Assembly: GCA_027623095.1 (NCBI GenBank)
Contig: JAQBVM010000008.1
Span: 1 to 49,699, forward strand
Source of the DNA: Verrucomicrobiota bacterium
Lineage (GTDB): Bacteria; Verrucomicrobiota; Verrucomicrobiia; Limisphaerales; SIBE01
Length of the DNA: 49,699 nucleotides
Direction of reading: 5' to 3'
The first letter of the stretch is position 1. Every line of letters begins with the position of its first letter. The position numbers and the translations under genes were made by a program. The notes under the pieces were generated by a model. It saw only the letters and a program-made list of their open reading frames with translations. It was not told where the DNA came from and made no database searches. Shown here piece after piece: positions 41,701-48,676 of this stretch.

Positions 41701-43006
41701 TGTCAGAAGCGATCCAGAAATCTTTATTGGCAAAACTCCAACCGGCCCATTCTGACCGTCCATCGAGATCCGCGTATCCGTCGCCGTCGTCGTCTGGGTT
41801 CTCAGCGCTAATGACCACTGCGGGGAACTTGCTATTGTCGATGCTCCAACCAGCCGGAGGCGTGTGTGTGAAGGCTTTCTCGAACGCGGCCGCTTCCTCC
41901 TTGTTTGGCATCAAAGGCAGTCCCTCGAAATCTTCGTAGAAGAGCGCTGCCGTAAACTCCCGGGTCACCTTCTTCTGACCTGCCAAACTGTCGGTCAGCG
42001 TGACTTCGATCGTGTATTTCGTCGTAGGATTGAGTGTCTGCGGGCTCGCGGTGCGAACCGTGATCAGTCCCGCCGCACGAGTAATGGAAGGGCTTGCCAG
42101 TGCCTGGCCGTTCAACTTCAGCGAAATCGAACTATCCGCGATCGTAGTGGAACCTGGATCGATCACCGCCCCAATTGTTGTGGACCGGCTGGAGAATTCC
42201 CCACCGGGAATCCATTGAACAACACCCGAAGGAACGGGCGGAAGAGTGACGGGAATTCCCGAAGCCACGGGGCCCGCGAGCGCCCGCATTTGGCCGGCGC
42301 TCAATGCTTCGCCGCGCATCTGAATACTGCTGACGTAGCCGCCGGCCACTTCCCCATTGTCGTCATTCAAAAAGTATGTCGGCGAATTCGGGAGCAACGC
42401 CCAGCGCCCGTCCACCGTATCGGTTCCCTGCTTGCCCACTTCAACGCCGTCGATGAATTTGTGAATCATCTTTTCTTCCCCGTTAACGACAAATCCGATT
42501 CGATACCAGGTATTGGGCGCCATTTTTCCGTCGAATTTTCCGGCAACACCCAGCCCTCCCGTTGGGCCCACAAAAAGGTCCGAATCCTGATTAATCGTAC
42601 CGCCGTCCGTCTCAATAATTGCGCGCAGCTTTCCATCGGATGCAGGGGGATACAGAATGTCGAGAATCAGAGTCCAATTATTCACGAGTGTACCACCGCC
42701 GTTGGGAGCACCCGGCGTTGGAATGGGGTAACCCTGAGGCGCCGTGAAAGCGCCAAACTGCATCACCCTGGCGGGAGCACCTCCAATATCGGGTATCCCG
42801 AAAGAGGTTGTTGTTCCAAACTTCGTCTGCTGGGAAGTTGTACTACCGGCCCCGTCCACGTAGCCCAGAGCGGCGCCCGGTGTGCCTGCCAGATTTCCGT
42901 TCTCAAAATTCCAGAGTCCGGAAGGCTGAGCCTGCAACACCATACCAATCGCTGTCGCTACGAGTAGTGAACCCGCTCGTATGAAGGTTTTACTGAGTTG
43001 TATCAT
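38771..43006 (-). CDS. Large secreted LamG/Ig protein with four repeated modules
   Basis: A 1,411-residue exported protein. Residues 1-26 are a signal peptide (cleavage near LQAQ). A LamG/concanavalin-like domain covers about 30-245, then a beta linker with a bacterial Ig-like segment to about 350. Four copies of a roughly 210-residue module follow, at DNA 41232-41953, 40297-40938, 39640-40272 and 38961-39606, with an Ig-like domain between the first and second (40945-41226). Each module has a FEG/ENFDxLxLGPNxEE start, EWAGWSFA(D/N), a TKGTGxxAIADxDEWDD-like stretch and ends WWWA(V/I)DN. The C-terminal tail (residues about 1363-1411) has GGQITISWQAGG...LQSADLITGPW...FFRVLP. No catalytic motif is seen; glycan binding at the surface is inferred. 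No Shine-Dalgarno precedes the ATG. Confidence 0.85.
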   Translation of the reverse strand: MIQLSKTFIRAGSLLVATAIGMVLQAQPSGLWNFENGNLAGTPGAALGYVDGAGSTTSQQTKFGTTTSFGIPDIGGAPARVMQFGAFTAPQGYPIPTPGAPNGGGTLVNNWTLILDILYPPASDGKLRAIIETDGGTINQDSDLFVGPTGGLGVAGKFDGKMAPNTWYRIGFVVNGEEKMIHKFIDGVEVGKQGTDTVDGRWALLPNSPTYFLNDDNGEVAGGYVSSIQMRGEALSAGQMRALAGPVASGIPVTLPPVPSGVVQWIPGGEFSSRSTTIGAVIDPGSTTIADSSISLKLNGQALASPSITRAAGLITVRTASPQTLNPTTKYTIEVTLTDSLAGQKKVTREFTAALFYEDFEGLPLMPNKEEAAAFEKAFTHTPPAGWSIDNSKFPAVVISAENPDDDGDGYADLDGRSEWAGWSFANKDFWIASDNQTRDQFSLGQGTLAIADPDEWDDLAHAVSLYNSFLKTPVIALDGIAPGSAFLKFASSWRPEGFDDSNVTKFPVGPNGEAINNQTAIITVSYDGATPVQVFKYDSKQGSPTFKPDAQNESVLLQLNNPAGAKSMVLSFEMRDAANDWWWAVDNIVINAGSSPPIITKQPAAVEANEGTPAALSAVVAGDGLKYKWFKGQGSGRTAVAGATGPSLDFAKARIEDTGYYSLDIVNGAGTATSAPVKFTVLPSTTGRLVLLNENFDSLPLGPNIEEGITTGSGGPKEKVWTKTGPSGWTIDDTGVPGVGTAGDGVTEWAGWSFADRAWWAETTGDQQRTGFTKGTGASAIADSDEWDDIGHDAGNMATYLKTAPIALDGVKPNSVIFKFDSSWRPESPQKASIKASFDGGTPVDVLLYSSDTNDPNFRGDEVNETIAVRINNPAGAKAMTLTFGYFDTRNNWWWAVDNLLVVGDPSANQLYFEGFNSVALGPNVEEGIATGSGGAQPNVWSKTPPAGWAIDDSGVPGAGTDNDGVREWAGWSFADRAWWASTAGDQRRTEFLKGTGAIAIADGDEWDDLPRAAGKMNTFLSTPALNITGQPADSVVLKFDSSWRDEPDQAVNVTASFDGGAAVEVMRWESIEGGPNFHNDEPNESVTVALHNPAGAKSVVLTFGYLNAGNNWWWAIDNIELQGGAPAAPAMATIPFSENFDGLELGPNVEEGISTGSGGAKANVWTKTPPPGWMIDDSGVPGAGTDNDGVREWAGWSFADRAWWASTAGDQRRTEFLKGTGAIAIADGDEWDDLPREAGKMNTFLMSPMINIAGLAANSLALTFDSSWRDEPDQAVNITASFDGGAPVEVMRWESIEGGPNFHNDAPNETVMVPLSNPAGATSMVFTFGYLNAGNNWWWAIDNIVVDVAKPQSNIGISQAGGQITISWQAGGVLQSADLITGPWTNVAGASSPFSATPTGPGKFFRVLP
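38774..38945 (-). other. C-terminal tail module shared with the 551-aa protein
   Basis: The last about 50 residues read GISQAGGQITISWQAGGVLQ, then SADLITGPWTNVAGASSPFS and a final KFFRVLP. The 551-residue protein at 45223-46878 ends with the related GGTIAVSWDGGGTLESASDI, TGPWSAVAGATSPHSVTP and LFLRVRR. Spacing and key residues (SW, GG, L(Q/E)SA, TGPW, VAGA, SP) coincide. The module is short, C-terminal and beta-like, which is what a sorting or cell-surface attachment signal would look like, but this role is inference. Confidence 0.6.
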
Positions 43007-43122
43007 AGGATTCTGAGTATCTTTGGTTTTTCGGTTCTATCTAATACTAATCTGACTGAAACTTCTTTGCGCTCGCCGAATGGAAGCTTTGAGCGATTCT
43101 GAGAGGCCAGAACGCTGCGCCA

Positions 43123-43476
43123 TTATTTTGTCATCCGCTTGAATTGAAGAGTTTTTTGAGCTTCTTCGTTCCCGCTATTGGCTTGTTCGGCAAGGGCCTC
43201 GTTGACTGACAACATCGCTCGCGCCGCCAAGTCGAGTTGATCCGGCGTCAAATCGGAACGACCGGAAAGGCTCTGAAGTGCCAGGGATGCTTTTCCGAAA
43301 TTCTTTTTCCCCAACGCCCCGACAATATCATTAACCAGTTGAGCGACTTCAGGTCCAGCTCCCTTAAACGCTTCCTGAAGACTTTCCGGCGCGTCAGCCA
43401 CAGCGATCGGTTGGGGCGGTGCAGGATCCTTCACGCATCCGCCAAGCGCGACGACACCCATCAAGAACGCGGACAA
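43123..43476 (-). CDS. Small lipoprotein of unknown function
   Basis: The clear protein begins with a hydrophobic signal and lipobox, ILSAFLMGVVALGGC-VKD, and continues as a short, Ala/Leu-rich helical protein ending NEEAQKTLQFKRMTK. The start is uncertain: TTG 43476 or ATG 43461 are possible, and the same frame stays open back to a TTG at 43695 whose bases overlap the stop of the prepilin gene as TTGA. The extra upstream part is made of repeat-derived sequence (palindromic element B) and is unlike a signal peptide, so I do not count it as native protein. No domain is recognised. It is downstream of the prepilin gene on the same strand. Confidence 0.6.
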   Translation of the reverse strand: MSAFLMGVVALGGCVKDPAPPQPIAVADAPESLQEAFKGAGPEVAQLVNDIVGALGKKNFGKASLALQSLSGRSDLTPDQLDLAARAMLSVNEALAEQANSGNEEAQKTLQFKRMTK

Positions 43477-43518
43477 AATGGAAAGTGAAAACCTCCGGGA
43501 ATCCGACGCGAATTGGCA

Positions 43519-43619
43519 CCATGAACCCACCCCCAGCCCCTCCGAGGAGGGGAGCTTTGTCGCATGCACCGGTTTCAGGTCCCCTCTCGGGAGGGGTGCA
43601 GGGGTGGGTCGGTTCATGG
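43519..43619. repeat. REP-like palindromic element B
   Basis: The stretch carries long imperfect inverted arms: CCATGAACCCACCCCCAGCC onward (43519-43553) and its counterpart ending GGGTGGGTCGGTTCATGG (43580-43619), about 35-40 bases each, around a short centre. When translated it gives Pro-rich text such as MNRPTPAPLPRGDLKPVHAT on the minus strand. I recall similar Pro-rich stretches from intergenic repeats in verrucomicrobial genomes. Here it sits between the prepilin and lipoprotein genes, right in front of the lipoprotein signal peptide. Confidence 0.65.
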
Positions 43620-43691
43620 AGAGAAGGTTTCTTAGAATCATTGGATGGATTGAATAAGCGGAATTGAAGACAAAAAGAAAGGAGTCCGTGT

Positions 43692-44558
43692 TCAAAACTT
43701 GGGCGAGTCCAATGGCACCTCACTTGTGTACCATCGGTAATCCACACCTTTGTAGTTGTTAAATTTTATTCCCGATACATTCCCCGGCACCCACAGCGTG
43801 GTGCAAACTCGGTTGTGCCGGTAGTATTCCCATTCAAACTTGTAACCGCTGTAAAGCGACGCCCCTAATCCACCGCTACCGGGAGGTTGTCCAATCCACT
43901 GAGTCAGAATCTGTGATCTTCCCGGAAACAATCCAATGCTGTCGTCCGGGCCTTCCATTTTCTGTTCGGCTGCATCCTGGCAGAAGATGGTGGTTTGGGG
44001 ACTCTTGTACGTGCTGAGTTTCATCGGAGTCGTCCCGAGAGACGAGTTGTACGGTACAATCAGGTTGTTGGCCATGCCATACGTAGAGTTTTTCCAAAAG
44101 CTTTTCGGATAGTATCGGTTGTCATCGTGCCATTCATCGACTGTCTTTGCACTGGGACAGGCAAACAGTTCCTTGGTCCCGCTGTAGTAATCCCAGTAAC
44201 CAATCGCCCAATAGGCCAGCCCATGATCTTTCGGGAGAATTGCGGTAACTCGCGGGTTCAAGGACCATTGTCCGTCGTTTGGAATCCCGCCGTTGTTGTG
44301 GAAGAAAGAATCGTTGTTATCCTCAGCGTACATTGATGCGGCGAGGCTGATCTGCTTGAGATTACTGATGCACTTGGCGCGCCGCCCCTGTTCCTTGGCC
44401 TTGCCAAGAGCAGGCAGGAGCATTCCCGCAAGGATTGCGATAATGGCAATGACAACGAGCAGTTCGATCAGCGTAAATCCCCCACGCGCGCGGTAACGAA
44501 GATTCCATTCGTGCGGGATTGGGTCTTTGGTGGGAAATGTCTGCCGTATTTGCTTCAT
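43692..44558 (-). CDS. Prepilin-type protein (DUF1559-like, type II G-fold)
   Basis: A 288-residue protein with a textbook type IV prepilin signal: a leader of about 27 residues ([25 protein letters not shown]), then [20 protein letters not shown], with the Glu at +5. This is followed by the PVC-type [20 protein letters not shown] helix. The rest is an extracellular domain with the usual H-x-G-style ending WVPGN...[18 protein letters not shown]. Many copies of this family occur in Planctomycetes and Verrucomicrobia, perhaps as pseudopilin-like surface proteins; their function is largely unknown. It is divergent from the 551-residue secreted protein, and the small lipoprotein follows it. Confidence 0.88.
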   Translation of the reverse strand: MKQIRQTFPTKDPIPHEWNLRYRARGGFTLIELLVVIAIIAILAGMLLPALGKAKEQGRRAKCISNLKQISLAASMYAEDNNDSFFHNNGGIPNDGQWSLNPRVTAILPKDHGLAYWAIGYWDYYSGTKELFACPSAKTVDEWHDDNRYYPKSFWKNSTYGMANNLIVPYNSSLGTTPMKLSTYKSPQTTIFCQDAAEQKMEGPDDSIGLFPGRSQILTQWIGQPPGSGGLGASLYSGYKFEWEYYRHNRVCTTLWVPGNVSGIKFNNYKGVDYRWYTSEVPLDSPKF

Positions 44559-45070
44559 ACCAATTTCTTCTTGAACCGAATGTTTTTGTCAGTTTTGACG
44601 CAATCTTGAATCCTGCCACGCATTCGATATGGATCGCATCGCTTCCAATCGGCCGTCAAACGACCGGAGTTCCGGGTTCGAGCCAACTCAACCGTGCCAC
44701 TTGTTAAAATCTCTAACAGAATGCCATTCATTATGCTACGCCAAAAGCGTCACAAACCTGTGACGATTAGTTTCATCGCCGGAATTCTCCAGCCGAATCG
44801 TCGCGATAACCGAGGACCACAAAGAGAAGATCCGTTTGAGCTCAACACAACGCGAAGAGCTCCTCCCAAAAACTACTCAGTTGAAGAGCGCATCCAAAGT
44901 GAAGAAGAATTAGCCCTCACCTACCGGCGGTTTTCAATAGCCTGTTTTGGGGGCGCGAATCGGTTCGCGTCGATCACGGGCTATTCTCGATGAGGCGTAG
45001 TTGCTGAATCGTCAACTCCCAACTCATACCCTGCAAACACATGCGGACCAAGTCGTGCGTCCAAGCCGCG

Positions 45071-45134
45071 TCCAAGCTCTCAAGTTCGCTATCTGGAAAG
45101 ATTCCAAGCTCTCAAGTTCGCTATCTGGAAAGAT
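45071..45134. repeat. Perfect 32-bp tandem duplication
   Basis: The 32-base unit that begins TCCAAGCTCTCAAGTTCGCT and ends CTGGAAAGAT occurs twice without a mismatch, at 45071-45102 and 45103-45134. It lies in a non-coding region about 90 bases before the start of the secreted protein gene. Identity of the copies suggests a recent duplication, for example by replication slippage. Confidence 0.9.
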
Positions 45135-45180
45135 AATTCCACTTGCTCCAAGACCCCGAAACACTACTGTTAGCTCCGCC

Positions 45181-45199
45181 AATGAACGGTAGGTTCATT
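45181..45199. promoter_or_regulatory. Operator-like palindrome before the 551-aa gene
   Basis: The bases AATGAACGGTAGGTTCATT form a perfect inverted repeat with seven-base arms and a five-base spacer, ending 23 bases before the ATG at 45223. The position between promoter and start would suit a repressor or activator site; a short RNA hairpin is an alternative reading. No protein can be matched to it. Confidence 0.4.
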
Positions 45200-45222
45200 C
45201 AGTTCAATCCAATGACAATACT

Positions 45223-46878
45223 ATGATCGATAAAACGAAACTCAGAATCGCGCTTGCGGGACTCCTGGCCTTCGCCTCGACTTCTGCACAAGCACAAGTC
45301 TATTTCTCCGAAAACTTCGACACGGAGACATCCGAATCCCTTGTAACCAAAGGCTGGGACCTCGGCAAAAACGAATTTGCCTTGGAAGAAGGCGCTGAAT
45401 TTGCAGTGGTTCCGCCCTACCTCCGATCCGACCCCGGCGGAGACTTTAGAAATCCAGCCGGAGATCTGTATCTTTTCCCGCCTACAGCCGACGGAACGCA
45501 GTCCACCGGGCGGTATTTGTTGACCGATTCGGACGCAGCGGGCGGCTCCGACAACATCGGTTCCAAGTCAGAGTTTTGGGCCATCACGCCCAAGTTCAGC
45601 ACTACCGGCAGCACCGCAGCCTGGCTTCACGTGGATACCGAGATTGAAAACAACAACAACGGAGAATGCATTGTCGATTTCGCGGTGTCCATCGACGGAG
45701 GCCAAACCTGGCTTCCGATCTGGCAAACCGCCGAACCTCAACGCCCCATCAAAGGCTACAATTACAATTTGAATAACGACCCGGATTACGACGGCGCAGC
45801 CGAAATCGGCGGATACCCGAAATTGGGCAGCGCTTCACAGACGAAGAGCTGGAGCGGGCTCCATGGACGGGTTCACCTGAAGCTTCCCGCCGAAGCCAAC
45901 GACAAAGCCGACGTCCGGGCTCGATTCCGGTACTACGAACCGGCGGACGCCTGGTGGATTGCGCTCGACAATCTGGTAATTGACAATAATGCGGCGCCCA
46001 TGGGAACCGATGTTGTCCTAACGGAAGATTTTAAAGCAGGGATACCTGCCACATGGAAGAACACGCCGACTTTGACTCAAAAATGGGGCACGGAACCGGT
46101 CAAAGACGCGGCTGGCAAATGGCTCAAACAGGGCGCCATCGGAGGTCCTCTGAACATTGACCTTCTGAAAGCCCTCAAGGAGTATCGCCCTCTCTATGAG
46201 GTTTCGGACGAAGCGATGCAGCGAATGAGCAACGCGGATTTCGAGGCGTTTCCGGATCTGCGCGATTTTTTCCATCCCAACGCTCAAACCGACGGACGTT
46301 TCCTCGTGATGCTGGCCGGGGGTGACTATGCGCTCTGGCATGAAGGCCCCTCGATTGACGAAGCCGCCAATCTCGACACTCCCTCGCTGGACTTGAGCAG
46401 CGCCACTGTGGTCTTTTTGGATTTCGATTCGGAATGGCTGCATGGCAACGCGTCGGCCTTCTATGAAGTCTTCGCCAGCGCCGACGGTGGCGCGAACTTC
46501 AGCCGTATTCTGACCTATCAAGAGGCTCTTTCCGACCGCACAGAAGCCTCCTATTTCATGCATCACTATCTCGAAGTTCCCGCCCTTGCGGGCGCTAAGA
46601 ACGCAGTCTTCCGTTTTCACGCCCAAGGCGGTGATCCGGATCAATTTGAGGGATTCTGGGCCATCGACAATGTTCGAGTCACCGCGAACAAAGGCGGTTC
46701 CGCTCCAACGTTGAGCGCAAGCCGCCAAGGCGGCACGATAGCGGTGAGTTGGGACGGCGGCGGGACACTTGAATCGGCCTCCGACATCACAGGCCCTTGG
46801 AGCGCCGTAGCGGGAGCCACTTCTCCGCACAGCGTCACACCAGCGGGATCCAGGCTGTTCTTGCGAGTCCGACGATAG
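45223..46878 (+). CDS. Secreted jelly-roll protein with shared C-terminal tail (551 aa)
   Basis: An exported protein: residues 1-24 are a signal peptide (LAGLLAFASTSAQAQ). Two beta-rich domains follow, each of the MAM/choice-of-anchor-J jelly-roll type with an ENFD...-like start (YFSENFDTETSES; VVLTEDFKAGIPATW) and a closing (S/A)WW(I/A)(A/I)DN motif (DAWWIALDNLVIDN; EGFWAIDNVRV). Asn-rich and Gly-rich loops (NNNNGE) suggest calcium or sugar contact. The last about 50 residues are the tail shared with the 1,411-residue protein. No catalytic residues are evident. The ATG has no clear Shine-Dalgarno; a palindrome lies just upstream and a strong terminator just downstream, so it is a single-gene transcript. 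Confidence 0.82.
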   Translation: MIDKTKLRIALAGLLAFASTSAQAQVYFSENFDTETSESLVTKGWDLGKNEFALEEGAEFAVVPPYLRSDPGGDFRNPAGDLYLFPPTADGTQSTGRYLLTDSDAAGGSDNIGSKSEFWAITPKFSTTGSTAAWLHVDTEIENNNNGECIVDFAVSIDGGQTWLPIWQTAEPQRPIKGYNYNLNNDPDYDGAAEIGGYPKLGSASQTKSWSGLHGRVHLKLPAEANDKADVRARFRYYEPADAWWIALDNLVIDNNAAPMGTDVVLTEDFKAGIPATWKNTPTLTQKWGTEPVKDAAGKWLKQGAIGGPLNIDLLKALKEYRPLYEVSDEAMQRMSNADFEAFPDLRDFFHPNAQTDGRFLVMLAGGDYALWHEGPSIDEAANLDTPSLDLSSATVVFLDFDSEWLHGNASAFYEVFASADGGANFSRILTYQEALSDRTEASYFMHHYLEVPALAGAKNAVFRFHAQGGDPDQFEGFWAIDNVRVTANKGGSAPTLSASRQGGTIAVSWDGGGTLESASDITGPWSAVAGATSPHSVTPAGSRLFLRVRR

Positions 46879-46903
46879 TTCGGATCAGTTTTGAGGCTCC
46901 AAT

Positions 46904-46943
46904 CCCGGATCGGCTCTGAACAAGCCGGTCCGGGTTTTCTTTT
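46904..46943 (+). terminator. Rho-independent terminator of the 551-aa gene
   Basis: A 12-base stem CCCGGATCGGCT (46904-46915) pairs with AGCCGGTCCGGG (46923-46934), with one U-G pair, around a seven-base loop and is followed directly by TTTTCTTTT. It lies 25 bases after the stop codon of the secreted-protein gene. Confidence 0.88.
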
Positions 46944-47072
46944 GCAGCATTTGCAATCGCACCCAAATTCGCGACCGCTCCCAAGGCATCTTTGCGCGGC
47001 GCAGCCTGATCGTTGCGAGTAACCGCCGGCGGTCGGACGGTGTTGTCTTCTTGGCAGGCGGGATATCGGATT

Positions 47073-48152
47073 CTAGAAGCGAGTCGCGGAAGTTTGCCTC
47101 TTTTTCCGTCGAATCGCTCGCAGGCGGCCGTAACCGACCAACTCGCGGCGTTGTTCATCCCAGAGGCGGAAATTTACCGCTTTGAAGCTGGAGAAGAGAG
47201 TGACTGGCTTTACCTTTTGAAACAGCGGTTCCGCTTTGTGGCATTTCTCCAGATGATAATTGGGAATCTTGGGGCTCAGATGATGAATGTGATGAAATCC
47301 AATGTTGCCCGAGAACCATTGCAGCACCTTGGGCAATTTGTAGAACGAACTGCCCTCGAGCGCGGCGGCGGCATAGTCCCACTCCTCTCGGCGTTCCCAA
47401 CAGACTCCTTCGAATTGATGCTGCACGTAAAACAACCACACGCCGGCCGAGCCAGCGATCGCCATCACAGTCAATTGAATAAGCAAGTACGCCTCGAATC
47501 CAAGAATCCAGGACAGACCAGCGGCCATTCCAAGAATCGCCAAATTCGTCCAATGCACCGAGTCACGCTCGCGCCGGCTCGCCTTCCCAAAGGAGAAGCG
47601 GTGCTTGACCAGGAATAAGAACATGGGCGCCAGCACGAACAACACAATCGGATGCCGCGCCAGCCGATAGGAAAACCTCTTCCAGCGTGAAGCCTCCAGA
47701 TACTCCTGCACAGTCAAAGTCCACACATCACCCGCCCCGCGCCGATCCAGATCGCCCGAAGTCGCGTGGTGAAGACCATGTTCCCATCGCCAGTGAAAGT
47801 ACGGCGTGAAGGTCAGCACACCGGTGATGAAGCCCAAGACGTCATTTGCCTTCCGGGATTTAAAAAACGAGCCATGCCCGCAGTCGTGGAAAATAATGAA
47901 GATTCGGACCAGGAACCCCCCCGCCAAAATCGCCAAAGGTAAGGTTATCCAATAGGTAAACGCCAAGCTGAGGTACATCAAATACCAAAGAACGGCGTAT
48001 GGAACAAGCGTGTTCCCGGCTTGCCATGCGGCTCGCCAGATCGCCGGCTTCTGGTAACGAGCAACGATCTCCTTCCAAGCTGGAGCGTCTGCACGATGTT
48101 CGACGTTCGTCGAATTGAAATCCGTCTTCATAGTCCGTTTTTGCGGATTCAC
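47073..48152 (-). CDS. Membrane fatty acid desaturase
   Basis: A 359-residue integral-membrane desaturase (start may be the downstream ATG at 48131, MKTDFNST). It has the three His boxes of acyl-lipid/acyl-CoA desaturases: H89-DCG-H93, H125-GLHH-129 and H287-HIHH-291, which bind the di-iron centre. Hydrophobic segments lie at about 50-88, 105-120, 165-188, 205-240. The family introduces double bonds into fatty acyl chains with O2 and an electron donor such as ferredoxin, adjusting membrane fluidity. The double-bond position cannot be read from sequence. It converges with the 551-residue secreted-protein gene. Confidence 0.93.
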   Translation of the reverse strand: MNPQKRTMKTDFNSTNVEHRADAPAWKEIVARYQKPAIWRAAWQAGNTLVPYAVLWYLMYLSLAFTYWITLPLAILAGGFLVRIFIIFHDCGHGSFFKSRKANDVLGFITGVLTFTPYFHWRWEHGLHHATSGDLDRRGAGDVWTLTVQEYLEASRWKRFSYRLARHPIVLFVLAPMFLFLVKHRFSFGKASRRERDSVHWTNLAILGMAAGLSWILGFEAYLLIQLTVMAIAGSAGVWLFYVQHQFEGVCWERREEWDYAAAALEGSSFYKLPKVLQWFSGNIGFHHIHHLSPKIPNYHLEKCHKAEPLFQKVKPVTLFSSFKAVNFRLWDEQRRELVGYGRLRAIRRKKRQTSATRF

Positions 48153-48171
48153 GCAAAAGCCATTGGCCCGT

Positions 48172-48504
48172 TCAATACGACAGTTTGAGGGTATATCGCA
48201 AAATATTGTGGCAATGAGCCCGGTCGATTGTGTTCTTCGAGCGCCAGCCCTGGCAGCACTTTTTGCCGGTCACAGTAGTGCGAAGCGCGGCCACAGCGTC
48301 GGCTAGCTCGTTGCTGAGATCGAAATCGCCGCGCACGCATTCGCCATTGATGCAATCAAATCGGAACAACGCCTTGGCGTTGGTGAGGTTTACGGTGTAT
48401 TTGATATGACTGTTTCGGGTAACGCCTTCAGGACTATAAAACGAGAGATCCACCGTCAAGGACTTCAACTGGTGAAACTTCTCCGCCAGGTTGACGGAAT
48501 CCAT
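48172..48504 (-). CDS. Small Cys-rich hypothetical protein
   Basis: I start it at ATG 48504 (MDSVNLAEKFHQLKSLTVDL); an open frame extends to 48564 but the extra residues are basic and unlike protein. The C-terminal half has a regular set of cysteines and histidines: DCINGEC, KKCCQGWRSK, AHCHNILRY. Together these could bind a metal such as zinc. FDLSNELADAVAALRTTVTG is likely a helix. I do not know the function but expect a conserved cytoplasmic protein of the phylum. It lies upstream of the desaturase in the same direction, 20 bases away, so they may share a transcript. Confidence 0.65.
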   Translation of the reverse strand: MDSVNLAEKFHQLKSLTVDLSFYSPEGVTRNSHIKYTVNLTNAKALFRFDCINGECVRGDFDLSNELADAVAALRTTVTGKKCCQGWRSKNTIDRAHCHNILRYTLKLSY

Positions 48505-48676
48505 GCTGCGTTGCCCTTCCTGCCGACGGTACTCCGCGCGGGCTCCGACTGTACGGTGACTCATGCTATTTTCATTTTTCCCATTCGAGTTAAATGGGGA
48601 GTGTGTCTCGATAACGCTCCCGTGTCTGTAACAAATATTCGGGAGTTTAAAAGCCTCTTCGTGTTTCGCTGAGAAA

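Larger units (their letters stand above)
44559..45222. promoter_or_regulatory. Long divergent intergenic region with palindromes and tandem repeat
   Basis: 664 bases between the divergent prepilin and secreted-protein genes, with no convincing gene; open frames inside (for example 44694-44993) have a non-protein-like composition. It contains the inverted repeat GTCACA-AACC-TGTGAC (44749-44764). A nested structure follows: an outer stem AATAGCC/GGCTATT (44936-44942, 44979-44985) around an inner hairpin CGCGAA-TCGG-TTCGCG (44954-44969). There is also a perfect 32-base tandem duplication (45071-45134), and a palindrome AATGAAC-GGTAG-GTTCATT (45181-45199) close to the start at 45223. These look like regulatory or structured-leader elements; what binds them is unknown. 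Confidence 0.5.

Noticed and set aside
38961..41953. Repeats in the 1,411-residue gene as CRISPR or mobile repeats
   Set aside because: They are long, in-frame protein modules with synonymous differences, not short direct repeats with spacers.
41864..42967. 367-codon plus-strand open frame opposite the 1,411-residue gene
   Set aside because: It lies antisense to the LamG and first module domains; Arg/His/Cys-rich text of the shadow type.
44694..44993. 99-codon open frame in the divergent region
   Set aside because: The composition is irregular, there is no domain, and it overlaps palindromes that look regulatory.
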